A stretch of 64,000 nt of DNA from positions 1 to 64,000 of the forward strand of contig JAUXNX010000001.1 of NCBI GenBank assembly GCA_030682575.1. Direction: 5' to 3'. The notes beneath the pieces are model-generated. The model was not told the DNA's origin, did not search any database, and saw nothing but the letters and a program-made list of their open reading frames with translations. This document shows, piece after piece, positions 44,835 to 53,842 of the stretch (its first letter is position 1; each line of letters starts with the position of its first letter). Position numbers and translations under genes: made by a program. The stretch is from Gammaproteobacteria bacterium (GTDB taxonomy: Bacteria > Pseudomonadota > Gammaproteobacteria > Pseudomonadales > Pseudohongiellaceae).

Positions 44835-46594
44835 ACCTGTTGGCCTGCCTGCTTGCAGCAGCACTCACACTGTTTTCCACTTTGGGTCACGCACAACCGG
44901 TGACAGCGTCCGTTGATCGCACGGAGTTGGTACGGGGTGAAACTGTAACGCTCACACTGCGAGTGGATGGTCAGCAGGGAGGGGTCCAGATGGACTTGAC
45001 ACCTCTGGACACCAATTTCCAGGTGGTCGCCACTCGCACCTCCAGTCAGATGCGCAGCATCAATAATCAGATGGAATCCTGGATTGACTATAACCTGACC
45101 CTGTTCCCGCTGCACGAAGGTGAATTGGAAATCCCCGCCCTGGTTATCGCCGGTGCAACTACACAAGCCTTGCGCATCAATGTACTCCCCAAAACCGAGA
45201 CCAGTATCGCTGGGCAGGACTTGTTCATGGAAGCTGTGGTCAACAAGGAAAGCGTTTATGTTCAGGAGCAACTCCTCTTCAGCATTCGCCTCTACTACAC
45301 GATCAACGGCATTCGCAATCCGATCTTCACGGAGCTGGAAATGCCTGATTCCGTCATTCAGATGATCGGCACACCGAACCAATACGAGAAGCTGGTAGAA
45401 GGTGTACGTTATGGCGTCTATGAAAAGCAGTACGCCATATTTCCTCAGCGCAGCGGTACCCTGGAAATTCCCGATATCATGTTTCGCGGTGAGGTGACGG
45501 ATGGCTCCAGCAACTACGTTTTCCGCAATCTGAATACGCGCACCATAACTGCCTTCTCCGAAGGCTACGAAGTCATTGTGCGTGAAAAGCCTGCCAGTTT
45601 TCCCGCCGATGCCACATGGCTGCCAGCCAGCGAAATCACAATCAGGGAGAGCTGGAATAACGATTTCACCAATGTCCGTGTTGGTGATGCATTGACTCGT
45701 GTTATCAGTGTTGAGGCATTCGGACTTGATGGCGCGGCGCTGCCACCACTCCAGTTGCAGGGAATTGACACCGTGAATGTGTATCCCGAACCAGGCGTCA
45801 TTGAGCGTTCCTATATCGACGGCAATATCGTCGGAAGGCGGGTCGAATCAAGTTCATTATTGATGACAGCCACAGGCACCGTTCGCATCCCTGGCGTGAC
45901 CATTCCCTGGTTCGACATCGATACGGAAGAAGTGAAATACGCAGTACTGAACGATACTGCTGTCCGAGTTGGAGCAGCGCGCTCAGTGGCACCGGATGGT
46001 ACTGCAATTGTGACTGGAGACACTATCGAGGATGTGCGCCTTGAAGCGGCGTCACAGGGAGAGCTCGAAGAGAGCAATCTCGTCAACAACCCCACGACTC
46101 CGCTTTGGGTAATAGCGTTGGCTGCAGCTCTCACAGCTCTGCTGTTCGCGTTCGTGACTTTCAACAACAGGCGCAGAAACAGCAAGGTCAGCGCGAAGAA
46201 GGATACCCCGGTCAGTGCTCCAATGTACCGACAGGAGATTGCTCCGGCCGCAGAAGCAGTTGCCTTCAAGGAACTCGTCAGAGCCTGCGAACAAAGCCAT
46301 TTGCCTGCACTGAGGCTCGCACTGATTGGTTGGGGGCGACAGTACTTTGCCGATGCTGACCTGCACAATCTCGATGAATTGGCCCAGCGCACTGCAAATC
46401 CGGAAATCCGTGCACTGTGCCTGCGGGTACAACAAGCTCTGTATGGACAGGACACTGGCCAGACAGCCACGCTGAAGAGTGATATTCAGCGCCTGCTGAC
46501 CCTTATCACCGAGCTGCGTACACAGCGCAATCGGGAACTGACCAAAGCTGCAAAAGATCTGGACTACACACTGCCACCGCTTTACAGGGCGTGA
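44828..46594 (+). CDS. batD: BatD-family protein
   Basis: A 588-residue protein with a signal peptide (LLACLLAAALTLFSTLGHAQ), then repeated beta-sandwich modules of the BatD family (VDRTELVRGETVTLTLRVDG, FPLHEGELEIPALVI, RSGTLEIPDIMF). One TM helix is near residue 430 (WVIALAAALTALLFAFVTF), followed by a cytoplasmic helical domain. BatD proteins are named for oxygen tolerance in Bacteroides, and their mechanism is not established. Last structural gene of the operon; 15 bp before the SUI1 gene. Confidence 0.87.
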   Translation: MVNLLACLLAAALTLFSTLGHAQPVTASVDRTELVRGETVTLTLRVDGQQGGVQMDLTPLDTNFQVVATRTSSQMRSINNQMESWIDYNLTLFPLHEGELEIPALVIAGATTQALRINVLPKTETSIAGQDLFMEAVVNKESVYVQEQLLFSIRLYYTINGIRNPIFTELEMPDSVIQMIGTPNQYEKLVEGVRYGVYEKQYAIFPQRSGTLEIPDIMFRGEVTDGSSNYVFRNLNTRTITAFSEGYEVIVREKPASFPADATWLPASEITIRESWNNDFTNVRVGDALTRVISVEAFGLDGAALPPLQLQGIDTVNVYPEPGVIERSYIDGNIVGRRVESSSLLMTATGTVRIPGVTIPWFDIDTEEVKYAVLNDTAVRVGAARSVAPDGTAIVTGDTIEDVRLEAASQGELEESNLVNNPTTPLWVIALAAALTALLFAFVTFNNRRRNSKVSAKKDTPVSAPMYRQEIAPAAEAVAFKELVRACEQSHLPALRLALIGWGRQYFADADLHNLDELAQRTANPEIRALCLRVQQALYGQDTGQTATLKSDIQRLLTLITELRTQRNRELTKAAKDLDYTLPPLYRA

Positions 46595-46609
46595 GCCTTC
46601 GAGGTTCTC

Positions 46610-46966
46610 TTGAGCAGGCTCTCAAATCTGGTCTATTCCACCGCTTCTGGCAGAATCTGCCCTGATTGCGCCAAGCCCGTGACTGGCTGCCAGTGCCGAC
46701 AACAGGCGTCTGGCAAGCCAGCGCCTGATGGCATCGTCAGAATCCGGCGTGAAACCAAAGGGCGCAATGGTAAGGGCGTAACACTGATTGATGGCTTGCC
46801 ACTGGATGCCGCTGCGTTGACCGCGCTCGCCAAAGTGCTCAAGAACAAGTGTGGCAGTGGCGGCACGGTGAAGGACGGTGTGATCGAAATTCAGGGGGAT
46901 CATCGCGAATTGGTGAAAGGATTTCTGGATCAGAACGGTTACCGCGTCAAACTCGCTGGTGGTTGA
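46610..46966 (+). CDS. yciH: SUI1/YciH-family translation factor
   Basis: A 118-residue eIF1-like protein. The SUI1 core is GVTLIDGLPLDAAALTALAKVLKNKCG, then GGTVKDGVIEIQGDHRE and a final GYRVKLAGG. The N-terminus carries CPDCAKPVTGCQC, a small Cys cluster that may bind zinc. The start is TTG at 46610, with GAGG 6 bp before. E. coli YciH may act in initiation fidelity. It appears to be the last gene of the Bat operon by spacing, but no functional link is known. Its stop is 10 bp from the converging tgpA stop. Confidence 0.88.
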   Translation: MSRLSNLVYSTASGRICPDCAKPVTGCQCRQQASGKPAPDGIVRIRRETKGRNGKGVTLIDGLPLDAAALTALAKVLKNKCGSGGTVKDGVIEIQGDHRELVKGFLDQNGYRVKLAGG

Positions 46967-46976
46967 AGCAACAGAT

Positions 46977-49055
46977 TCAGCGCGATCTTCCCAGCTCTGA
47001 AAGAGTGAGACCCACCCGCTTCGAACGGGACAGCAAGCGCAGTCGCATCCCGCGCAACACTTTTCTGAACTCCTCCAGCAACGATTGCAGTTCAGTGTCG
47101 TCCTGCCGCCCACCAGAGGCATAACTCAGCTGTTCATACACCCGTGTGACCTGTTCCATATCACTGGCAAGATCCGGCCTCTCCATCGCCACTCGACGGC
47201 AATAATCTCCAGCTCCTTCACCGACACGGCGTGGTATCCCCAGTTCGGCAAGGTCAGCCGCCAATGTCAGATACAAACGAGTGGCCGGATCGCGAGCCGC
47301 ACCTCGCCCACCCCGCAACATGAAGAAGGCCACGATGCCGAAAAACAAACTCGTTCCAATTCCGAGCGCAATCATCAAACCTGAACGTGCGTTCTCTCCA
47401 AACAGCTCATCCATGAGATCGAGCTGCAAATCTTCGTCATAGCTCACTACCCAGCGATTCCAGGCATAGTCGAGCGCATCCAGACGCAGGCGCAGAGTAT
47501 TCAGCCATTGATAATCGCGAAAGCGCATCATTGAAAACCCGGAATCCTCCATGAAGCCAGGCTGATCAGCAAACACAGCCTCCACTCCCAGACTGATGCG
47601 CTCCGGCGCCACGGCGCCGGTAGGATCAAACTGTACCCAGCCTTCTCCTTCAAACCATACCTCTGCCCACGCATGAGCGTTGTACTGGTAAACCATGGTG
47701 TAGTCTTCAAAGCGGTTGTACTCGCCCCCCTGATAACCGACGACCACACGGGCAGGAATCCCGGCCGCGCGCATCAGGTATACAAATGTACCCGCATAGT
47801 GACCACAGAATCCTTCCCGGGTATTGAACAGAAAGTCATCGATACTTGCCTCACTCAACAGCGGTGGATTCAGCGTGTAGTAAAACTGTTCTTCTCGAAA
47901 ATGACTCATGACCTGTTGCACATATTCCCTGTCACCGGACGATGTGGCGCGCCATTCCTGCGCCATGGCAAGACTGAGAGGATTATTGTCGTCCTCCGGC
48001 ATTTGCAGAGACCTGGCCAACTGGGTACCGGTCAACTCCAGGTCCGTCTGATTCTCCAGGTACGACCTGACCTGGTAGCGCATGCGCTGGCTGATTGGCT
48101 TCGATGTCTGCAATGTGTAATTGCGGTCCTGCGCGATATCCTGGGCATTGAGCTCTGCCAGTTGCAGGGCGTACAACCAGGTCTGCTGAGTAGGCTCCAG
48201 AATGACGTCATAGGCGACCGGCGTTCCCTGCCCAATCCCCCGAGACGGGCTCGCGGAGCGCGAGACCATGTTGAAGGAGAGGAAACTGCTGCCCGCACGT
48301 CTCCACGTCCTGCCATCGAAAAAGTCCAGCACCAGCCCTCGCCAGTAGAGCTGTTGATGGGCAGGGGCCGCGCCATCAAAACTGACGCGGAACGCGAGTT
48401 CCGCAGAACGGCCCAGACTGCTGATATCCCCCGGTGTCATCTCATCGGTGATTCCCGTCCTGGTCTGCGAGACTGGTAACGGCATGGTCCACAGTGGCGA
48501 CACTCTGGGAACCAGAACGAACAGCACGATGGTGAGCGGAATGGCCTGCAGCACAATGCGCGCAGCCAGCCTGGAGTTGTTCGCAAAGGTATTGCGGGCA
48601 TTGTCGCGATTCAGGGAAATCAAGGCACCAGTGATTACGGTGGCACTCATCAGGGAATAAAGGCTGGCCGGAATCGTTTGCGAATAGATGAAACCCACCA
48701 TGATCAGCACGTAACACAGCGCGATCACAATCACGATATCGCGCTTGTACTGCATCTCCAGCAACTTGAAGACCACTCCCAGCAACAGCAGGGTGACCGC
48801 TGCATCGACACCAACTCCCTGAGCCCGTGTTTGCACGACGGTCAGTGGCAACACGACCATGACCAGCACCGCCTTGACCAGTTTGCCTGGGTAGTTCGCG
48901 CGACCGACGAAAATGAGCAACCGCCAGATGATGCACGCCAGCGCAAGCACGGTAATCCACGCCGGCAGGCGCAGCACGTGAGGCAACACCACCAGCAGCA
49001 CGGATGACAGCACCCAGAGCAGTGCCAGACGCGGGATCTGATAGGCTATGTCCAT
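46977..49055 (-). CDS. tgpA: TgpA-type membrane transglutaminase-like protein
   Basis: A 692-residue inner-membrane protein: about six N-terminal TM helices (10-215), a periplasmic domain, a transglutaminase-like core with Cys417 (GFCGHYAGTFVYLMRA), the His in AHAWAEVWF and Asp in WVQFDPTGA, then a late TM (LMIALGIGTSLFFGIVAFF) and a DUF4129-type C-terminus. The catalytic triad is complete. P. aeruginosa TgpA is essential; its substrate is unknown. The ATG at 49055 has GGAGAGG upstream and overlaps the DUF58 gene by 10 bp. Confidence 0.92.
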   Translation of the reverse strand: MDIAYQIPRLALLWVLSSVLLVVLPHVLRLPAWITVLALACIIWRLLIFVGRANYPGKLVKAVLVMVVLPLTVVQTRAQGVGVDAAVTLLLLGVVFKLLEMQYKRDIVIVIALCYVLIMVGFIYSQTIPASLYSLMSATVITGALISLNRDNARNTFANNSRLAARIVLQAIPLTIVLFVLVPRVSPLWTMPLPVSQTRTGITDEMTPGDISSLGRSAELAFRVSFDGAAPAHQQLYWRGLVLDFFDGRTWRRAGSSFLSFNMVSRSASPSRGIGQGTPVAYDVILEPTQQTWLYALQLAELNAQDIAQDRNYTLQTSKPISQRMRYQVRSYLENQTDLELTGTQLARSLQMPEDDNNPLSLAMAQEWRATSSGDREYVQQVMSHFREEQFYYTLNPPLLSEASIDDFLFNTREGFCGHYAGTFVYLMRAAGIPARVVVGYQGGEYNRFEDYTMVYQYNAHAWAEVWFEGEGWVQFDPTGAVAPERISLGVEAVFADQPGFMEDSGFSMMRFRDYQWLNTLRLRLDALDYAWNRWVVSYDEDLQLDLMDELFGENARSGLMIALGIGTSLFFGIVAFFMLRGGRGAARDPATRLYLTLAADLAELGIPRRVGEGAGDYCRRVAMERPDLASDMEQVTRVYEQLSYASGGRQDDTELQSLLEEFRKVLRGMRLRLLSRSKRVGLTLSELGRSR

Positions 49056-50062
49056 GTACCCTCTCCGCCGTGCTCCCTGCCCTGATCGTGAGCCACTTTC
49101 AGATTCCACAGAGCGAGAGCGCTGAGAAGTCGCTCGCGATGGGCGTCGCCTCTGCCGATCGGAATGTCCACACCTGGCAGACGCAGGCCATATTCCACAT
49201 TGCTGCGCGAAAGCGACAGCACCCAGTAACACAGCCGTGACAGGCGCTCTTCCGTGTCCAGTCCGTGGTACATCTCCCAGTCCAGCATGAAGCGGTCATC
49301 CACATTATCGACAAACTGTTTGACCTTCAGCCCCTGCCCCCGCGCCAGATTCTTCCAGGCCACATGCTTGAGTGAGTCCCCCGGTTGATAACTTCTCAGG
49401 CCATGAAAGTCCTCGGTGCCAGGATGTGTGCTTTCGGCCTTGCCGGAATGGGATGCTGTCACCGCGCCAGGCATCGTACTGGCAACCGGTGCCGGATAGA
49501 CGAGACAACTCATACCCAGATCGAGAGTCGACCACGCACACCAGAGACCGAGCGGAAACCGGGTCTGCACTCGCAGGCGCGGCGCCTTCAGCAATCCGCG
49601 TCGATGCGTCGGCAGATAGACGTTCACGCGCTCCTGATCACCGTCCAGCAGATTGGCGTGACTGGTCAGACCCTTCGGGAAAAACAACTCCAATATTTCG
49701 TGGAAGCGCCCCGCATTACGCTGCAGCAGGATGACAAAGGTCGCATCCTCGCCTGCAAACACAGGTTCAGCCCCCGCCGCTCTTACATTGAGATGCTGAA
49801 GGTTACGAAACGCATGGAGGATCGACAACACGAACACACTCACCATGAGAAATGCGAGCGCGAAGGCGAGGCTGAGGATGTAGTTGATCGCGGTGACGAA
49901 CACCAGGATTGTGGCCGCCGCAAACAGCAGACCATGGGTGGTCGGGAGTATGAAGATGTTCTTGCGGTGTAGGGAGATGCTGCTGACTACGGGTACCTTC
50001 TTGGCCAGCCAGAGTTGGGCTTTCCTTGCAAACCAGAAACTGATCGCATTGACAGGGTTCAT
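49046..50062 (-). CDS. DUF58 membrane protein of the moxR-tgpA operon
   Basis: A 338-residue protein with two TM helices near residues 45-85 (THGLLFAAATILVFVTAI and LAFALAFLMVSVFVLSI). A DUF58 domain follows, with HPGTEDFHGLRSYQPGDSLKHVAWKNLARG split by short spacers. It differs from the soluble DUF58 protein of the Bat operon by this membrane anchor. It sits between moxR and tgpA, 7 bp after the first and overlapping the second by 10 bp. Confidence 0.9.
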   Translation of the reverse strand: MNPVNAISFWFARKAQLWLAKKVPVVSSISLHRKNIFILPTTHGLLFAAATILVFVTAINYILSLAFALAFLMVSVFVLSILHAFRNLQHLNVRAAGAEPVFAGEDATFVILLQRNAGRFHEILELFFPKGLTSHANLLDGDQERVNVYLPTHRRGLLKAPRLRVQTRFPLGLWCAWSTLDLGMSCLVYPAPVASTMPGAVTASHSGKAESTHPGTEDFHGLRSYQPGDSLKHVAWKNLARGQGLKVKQFVDNVDDRFMLDWEMYHGLDTEERLSRLCYWVLSLSRSNVEYGLRLPGVDIPIGRGDAHRERLLSALALWNLKVAHDQGREHGGEGTWT

Positions 50063-50069
50063 GATCGTC

Positions 50070-50987
50070 TCAAAAAACGTCGACCTCGCTCAACAAACGC
50101 TGGGCCAGGGCAGTTCCAGTGCGTCCCTCGGCGTCCGTTGCAGCACGCAGGCGATGCTCAACGACGGCAGGGAGTACAGCTTGAACATCCTCGGGCACTG
50201 CGTGCTGCCGTCCTTCCATGAAGGCCCAGGTCTTGGCTGCGCGCACCACAGCAATACTGCCTCTGGGTGAAAGCCCGAAATGCACTTCGTCACTGTCACG
50301 AGTACGGGCAATCAGCCGTTGTACATAGTCCAGCAACAACGGACTCAGTGTTATCGTCGCCGCCAGACTGCGCATCTCTATGAGATCGGCAACTGTCATG
50401 AGTTGTTGCACCTTCGCTCCCCTGCTACGGTCGTGATCACTCTCAAGCAGTTTTCTCTCGGCGCGGGGATCAGGATAGCCGATGCCGATCCGCATCAGGA
50501 AACGATCGAGCTGGGATTCTGGCAACGGGAACGTGCCCGCAAGGCTGCCCGGATTCTGGGTGGCAATGACAAAGAACGGCGAAGGCAGTGGCCTGGTTTC
50601 TCCCTCCACCGACACCTGCCCCTCTTCCATTGCCTCCAGAAGCGCACTCTGGGTCTTGGGAGTGGTGCGATTGATTTCATCCGCAAGGATCAACTGGCGG
50701 AAAATCGGACCTGGGTGGAAAGTGAAGCGCCCGGACTGTTGTTCGAAGATGGAGACACCCAGAATGTCGGCAGGCAACAGATCGCTGGTGAACTGAATAC
50801 GATTGAAATCCAGACCAAACACACGAGCCAGTGCATGAGCCAGTGTGGTTTTGCCCATACCAGGCAAGTCTTCGATCAACAGGTGACCACCGGAAATCAG
50901 ACAGCACATCGCCAATCTGATCTGCCTCTCCTTGCCGAGCAGGACAGTGCCGATCTCGTTGACTGCTGCCTGAATTCTCTGCTGCAT
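50070..50987 (-). CDS. MoxR-family AAA+ ATPase of the tgpA operon
   Basis: A 305-residue MoxR ATPase. Walker A is DLPGMGKTT (about 40-48). Walker B is LILADEIN, with RTTPKTQSALLEAM, then FFVIATQNPGSLAGTFPLP and QLDRFLMRI. A second, distinct MoxR from the one at 39498. The ATG at 50987 is chosen because the family starts about 35 residues before Walker A; the upstream open frame reaches into purF. It lies 17 bp after purF. Confidence 0.92.
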   Translation of the reverse strand: MQQRIQAAVNEIGTVLLGKERQIRLAMCCLISGGHLLIEDLPGMGKTTLAHALARVFGLDFNRIQFTSDLLPADILGVSIFEQQSGRFTFHPGPIFRQLILADEINRTTPKTQSALLEAMEEGQVSVEGETRPLPSPFFVIATQNPGSLAGTFPLPESQLDRFLMRIGIGYPDPRAERKLLESDHDRSRGAKVQQLMTVADLIEMRSLAATITLSPLLLDYVQRLIARTRDSDEVHFGLSPRGSIAVVRAAKTWAFMEGRQHAVPEDVQAVLPAVVEHRLRAATDAEGRTGTALAQRLLSEVDVF

Positions 50988-51004
50988 CGTGTCGCTACCT
51001 GGCC

Positions 51005-52519
51005 TCAGGCGTCGCCGCCAATTTCTTCCGGTTCTGCTTCGCTCACCTTCTTGCCAACATTCTTGACCGCATCGCTGCGACAATCTTCGAGCTTCTTCAA
51101 GTAGGCTGCGTCCACGTCTCCGGTCACATACTTGCCATCAAATACGGAACATTCGAACTTGCTGATATTGGGATTGCCTTCCGAAGAGGCTGCGATCAAG
51201 TCCTGGAGGTCCTGAAAGATCAACCAGTCAGCGCCGATCAAATCCTGCACCTCTTCGTCCGTCCTGCCGTGTGCAATCAGTTCGCTCGCGGCAGGCATGT
51301 CGATACCATAGACGTTGGGGAAACGCACAGCAGGTGCCGCTGACGCAAAGTACACTTTTTTCGCTCCAGCATCTCGCGCCATCTGAATGATCTGGCGACA
51401 CGTCGTTCCACGTACAATAGAGTCATCCACGAGCAGTACCGTCTTGCCACGGAACTCCAGTTCGATGGCATTGAGTTTCTGACGCACGGATTTCTTGCGC
51501 TGACTCTGACCAGGCATGATGAAGGTACGGCCTATATAACGATTCTTCACGAAACCTTCGCGATACTTCACACCCAAACGATTAGCCAACTCCAGTGCGG
51601 ACGTGCGACTGGTGTCCGGAATTGGAATCACCACGTCGATGTCATGTTCTGGACGCAACCGCTTGACCTTGTCCGCCAACTTCTCACCCATGCGAAGGCG
51701 CGCCTTGTACACGGAGATGCCGTCCATCAGCGAGTCCGGGCGAGCAAAGTAAACGTGTTCGAAAATGCAGGGTGTATATTCCGCCGGCCCGGCGCAGACG
51801 CGAGTGTGCAGCTTGCCATGCACATCGACATACACTGCTTCTCCAGGCGCCACATCACGAATCAGTGTGAACCCCTGGGAGTCAAGTGCCACACTCTCCG
51901 AGGCCATCATGTACTCGGTAAAACCGTTGCGTTCGCGTTTACCGAAAACCAGTGGCCTGATGCCATGTTTATCGCGAAAGCCGACGATGCCGTAACCACC
52001 TAGCATTACCAGTGCTGCGTAACCACCACGACAACGTCGATGTACGCCACGCACTGCGGTGAATACATCCTCGGCTGTCGGTACCATCTTGGCAAGCAAC
52101 TGGAGTTCGTGAGCGAAGATGTTCAACAGTACTTCGGAGTCAGAATCAGTATTGATGTGGCGCAGATCTTCCTTGAAGAGATCGCGACTGAGTTCCGCCG
52201 CGTTGGTCAGATTGCCATTATGGGCAAGGCTGAGCCCATAGGGGGAGTTCACATAAAAGGGTTGCGCCAATGCAGGACTGGAACTTCCTGCAGTCGGGTA
52301 ACGCACATGACCAATACCCATATGTCCAGCCAGCCTCTCCATGTGGCGTGTGCGGAATACATCCTTGACCAGTCCGTTGTCCTTGCGCAGATTCAGCTTA
52401 CCCTTGTCACTCGTGGCGATGCCTGCCGCATCCTGCCCCCGGTGCTGCAACACTGTCAATGTGTCATATAAACAAACAGCAACATCAGATTTGCCAACGA
52501 CACCTACTAAACCGCACAT
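51005..52519 (-). CDS. purF: Amidophosphoribosyltransferase
   Basis: A 504-residue enzyme of the first step of purine synthesis, matching E. coli in length. After removal of Met the N-terminal Cys (MCGLVGVVG) is the glutaminase nucleophile. HRGQDAAGI and the PRPP loop [13 protein letters not shown] are present. The ATG at 52519 is chosen so that Cys follows directly; an upstream ATG would add three residues and block it. Follows cvpA, as in most gammaproteobacteria. Confidence 0.96.
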   Translation of the reverse strand: MCGLVGVVGKSDVAVCLYDTLTVLQHRGQDAAGIATSDKGKLNLRKDNGLVKDVFRTRHMERLAGHMGIGHVRYPTAGSSSPALAQPFYVNSPYGLSLAHNGNLTNAAELSRDLFKEDLRHINTDSDSEVLLNIFAHELQLLAKMVPTAEDVFTAVRGVHRRCRGGYAALVMLGGYGIVGFRDKHGIRPLVFGKRERNGFTEYMMASESVALDSQGFTLIRDVAPGEAVYVDVHGKLHTRVCAGPAEYTPCIFEHVYFARPDSLMDGISVYKARLRMGEKLADKVKRLRPEHDIDVVIPIPDTSRTSALELANRLGVKYREGFVKNRYIGRTFIMPGQSQRKKSVRQKLNAIELEFRGKTVLLVDDSIVRGTTCRQIIQMARDAGAKKVYFASAAPAVRFPNVYGIDMPAASELIAHGRTDEEVQDLIGADWLIFQDLQDLIAASSEGNPNISKFECSVFDGKYVTGDVDAAYLKKLEDCRSDAVKNVGKKVSEAEPEEIGGDA

Positions 52520-52607
52520 GCAATACACTCCACTAATACTGGCAATTGACTTACTTACAACAATCAGACACGTCTCAACACTGACAGCTCACATTAACGT
52601 TTGTGCA

Positions 52608-53102
52608 CTAAATGCTGGCTGGTGGTATCGGAACAATATCCATCACAAACATCCTCGACATTTCGATCAATTCCATAGTGCGTGGAATAAAATGCGACTC
52701 AATCCACCAACTCTCTGTCGAAAAAAAACTGCCACCGAAATATACAAAAACCATCACGATAACTACTCCGCGGGCAATTCCAAACAGCGAGCCCAACAAG
52801 CGGTCTGTCAATTTCAGTCCGGTAATATCGATAAGCTTTGCAACAAGATGATTGATGAGAGCCCCTACCAGCAAAGTCATCATGAACAGGACGGCAAACG
52901 CCAATACCTGTTGCATTGCCTCACTGTCGATCCAGCCACCAAACGAGGGCGCCAGTTGTTGGCTATATACGCGAGCAATCAACAATGCGGCAATCCATGC
53001 CAGCAGTGAGAGCACTTCACGAACGAAACCTCGCCACAGTCCGAACATGCAGGAAATCATGGTCAGCAGCAAAAAGAAAAAATCTACCCACTGCAACTGC
53101 AT
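52608..53102 (-). CDS. cvpA: CvpA family membrane protein
   Basis: A 164-residue protein with four hydrophobic segments (WVDFFFLLLTMISCMFGL, LSLLAWIAALLIARV, VLAFAVLFMMTLLVGALI, LFGIARGVVIVMVFVYF). The family is required for colicin V production and, in some bacteria, bile resistance; its molecular role is not known. The gene order with purF downstream is conserved. The 88-bp gap to purF has nothing I could identify. Confidence 0.93.
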   Translation of the reverse strand: MQLQWVDFFFLLLTMISCMFGLWRGFVREVLSLLAWIAALLIARVYSQQLAPSFGGWIDSEAMQQVLAFAVLFMMTLLVGALINHLVAKLIDITGLKLTDRLLGSLFGIARGVVIVMVFVYFGGSFFSTESWWIESHFIPRTMELIEMSRMFVMDIVPIPPASI

Positions 53103-53172
53103 CAGACTCCCCCGCCCCTAATGCCACCCTGAAGCACATCCGGTGCCAGGCCAGTTACGGGAGGAAAAGAAC

Positions 53173-53808
53173 TCATAGTTCTTCGATCTCGTAGCGTACG
53201 ACAATACCGGACAACTGAAACTCCTCCTGCAACTGCTGCTGCAACTGCTGTACAGAGGCCCGATCAACACCCGGCCCCACGAAGACTGCCGTCAGCATCC
53301 CTTGAGCCGATGGCATTTCACGAATGTAAGCAGGATGTCCCCGGCTCTGCAGCCGATCCACCAGATTGAGAGCATTGGCATAACTGGAAAAGGAAGCAAG
53401 TCGCACACTCCAACCTTCGGGCAATCCCACATTGTCGAGGCTCGGAGTTTCAGCGACTGGTACTTGCGCTGGAGCAGCTGCGGCGGCCCGCTGTGTATCT
53501 GCTTGTTCAGAAGACACAACGTCTGCTGTCGCGTCGGTCAGCGGTGAAACCAACACCTCCTCCACTTCTGGATCGGAGGTGGTGACAGAATCGGGTTCTA
53601 TAATGCGGATTGCATCGGTGTCCGCCGTAATGACAGGGCGTTCGGGTATGACAGCAGGTAGAGTCGGGAAAGGTACAGGTTCCGGTATTCTGCTTTCCAG
53701 AGGCATCTGATAGCTGCCCTCTCCGTCAAACAAAACCGGAAGCAGTATGCTGGCGGCCACAGCGATTACCAGAATGCCGACAATTCTCTGTTTAGTACTC
53801 TGGTCCAA
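53173..53808 (-). CDS. dedD: SPOR-domain protein (DedD-like)
   Basis: A 211-residue bitopic protein: short cytoplasmic N-terminus, one TM (IVGILVIAVAASILLPVLF), a long Pro/Val/Thr-rich spacer and a C-terminal SPOR domain (GWSVRLASFSSYANALNLVDRLQSRG). SPOR domains bind denuded glycan at the septum, so a role in division is likely. The start is TTG at 53808 in the only open frame; AGGGG lies upstream, but the start is less certain than the gene. Position between folC and cvpA is the conserved one. Confidence 0.88.
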   Translation of the reverse strand: MDQSTKQRIVGILVIAVAASILLPVLFDGEGSYQMPLESRIPEPVPFPTLPAVIPERPVITADTDAIRIIEPDSVTTSDPEVEEVLVSPLTDATADVVSSEQADTQRAAAAAPAQVPVAETPSLDNVGLPEGWSVRLASFSSYANALNLVDRLQSRGHPAYIREMPSAQGMLTAVFVGPGVDRASVQQLQQQLQEEFQLSGIVVRYEIEEL

Positions 53809-53842
53809 ACCAGTATTGCCCCTGTCTGATGGTTGCCATGGA

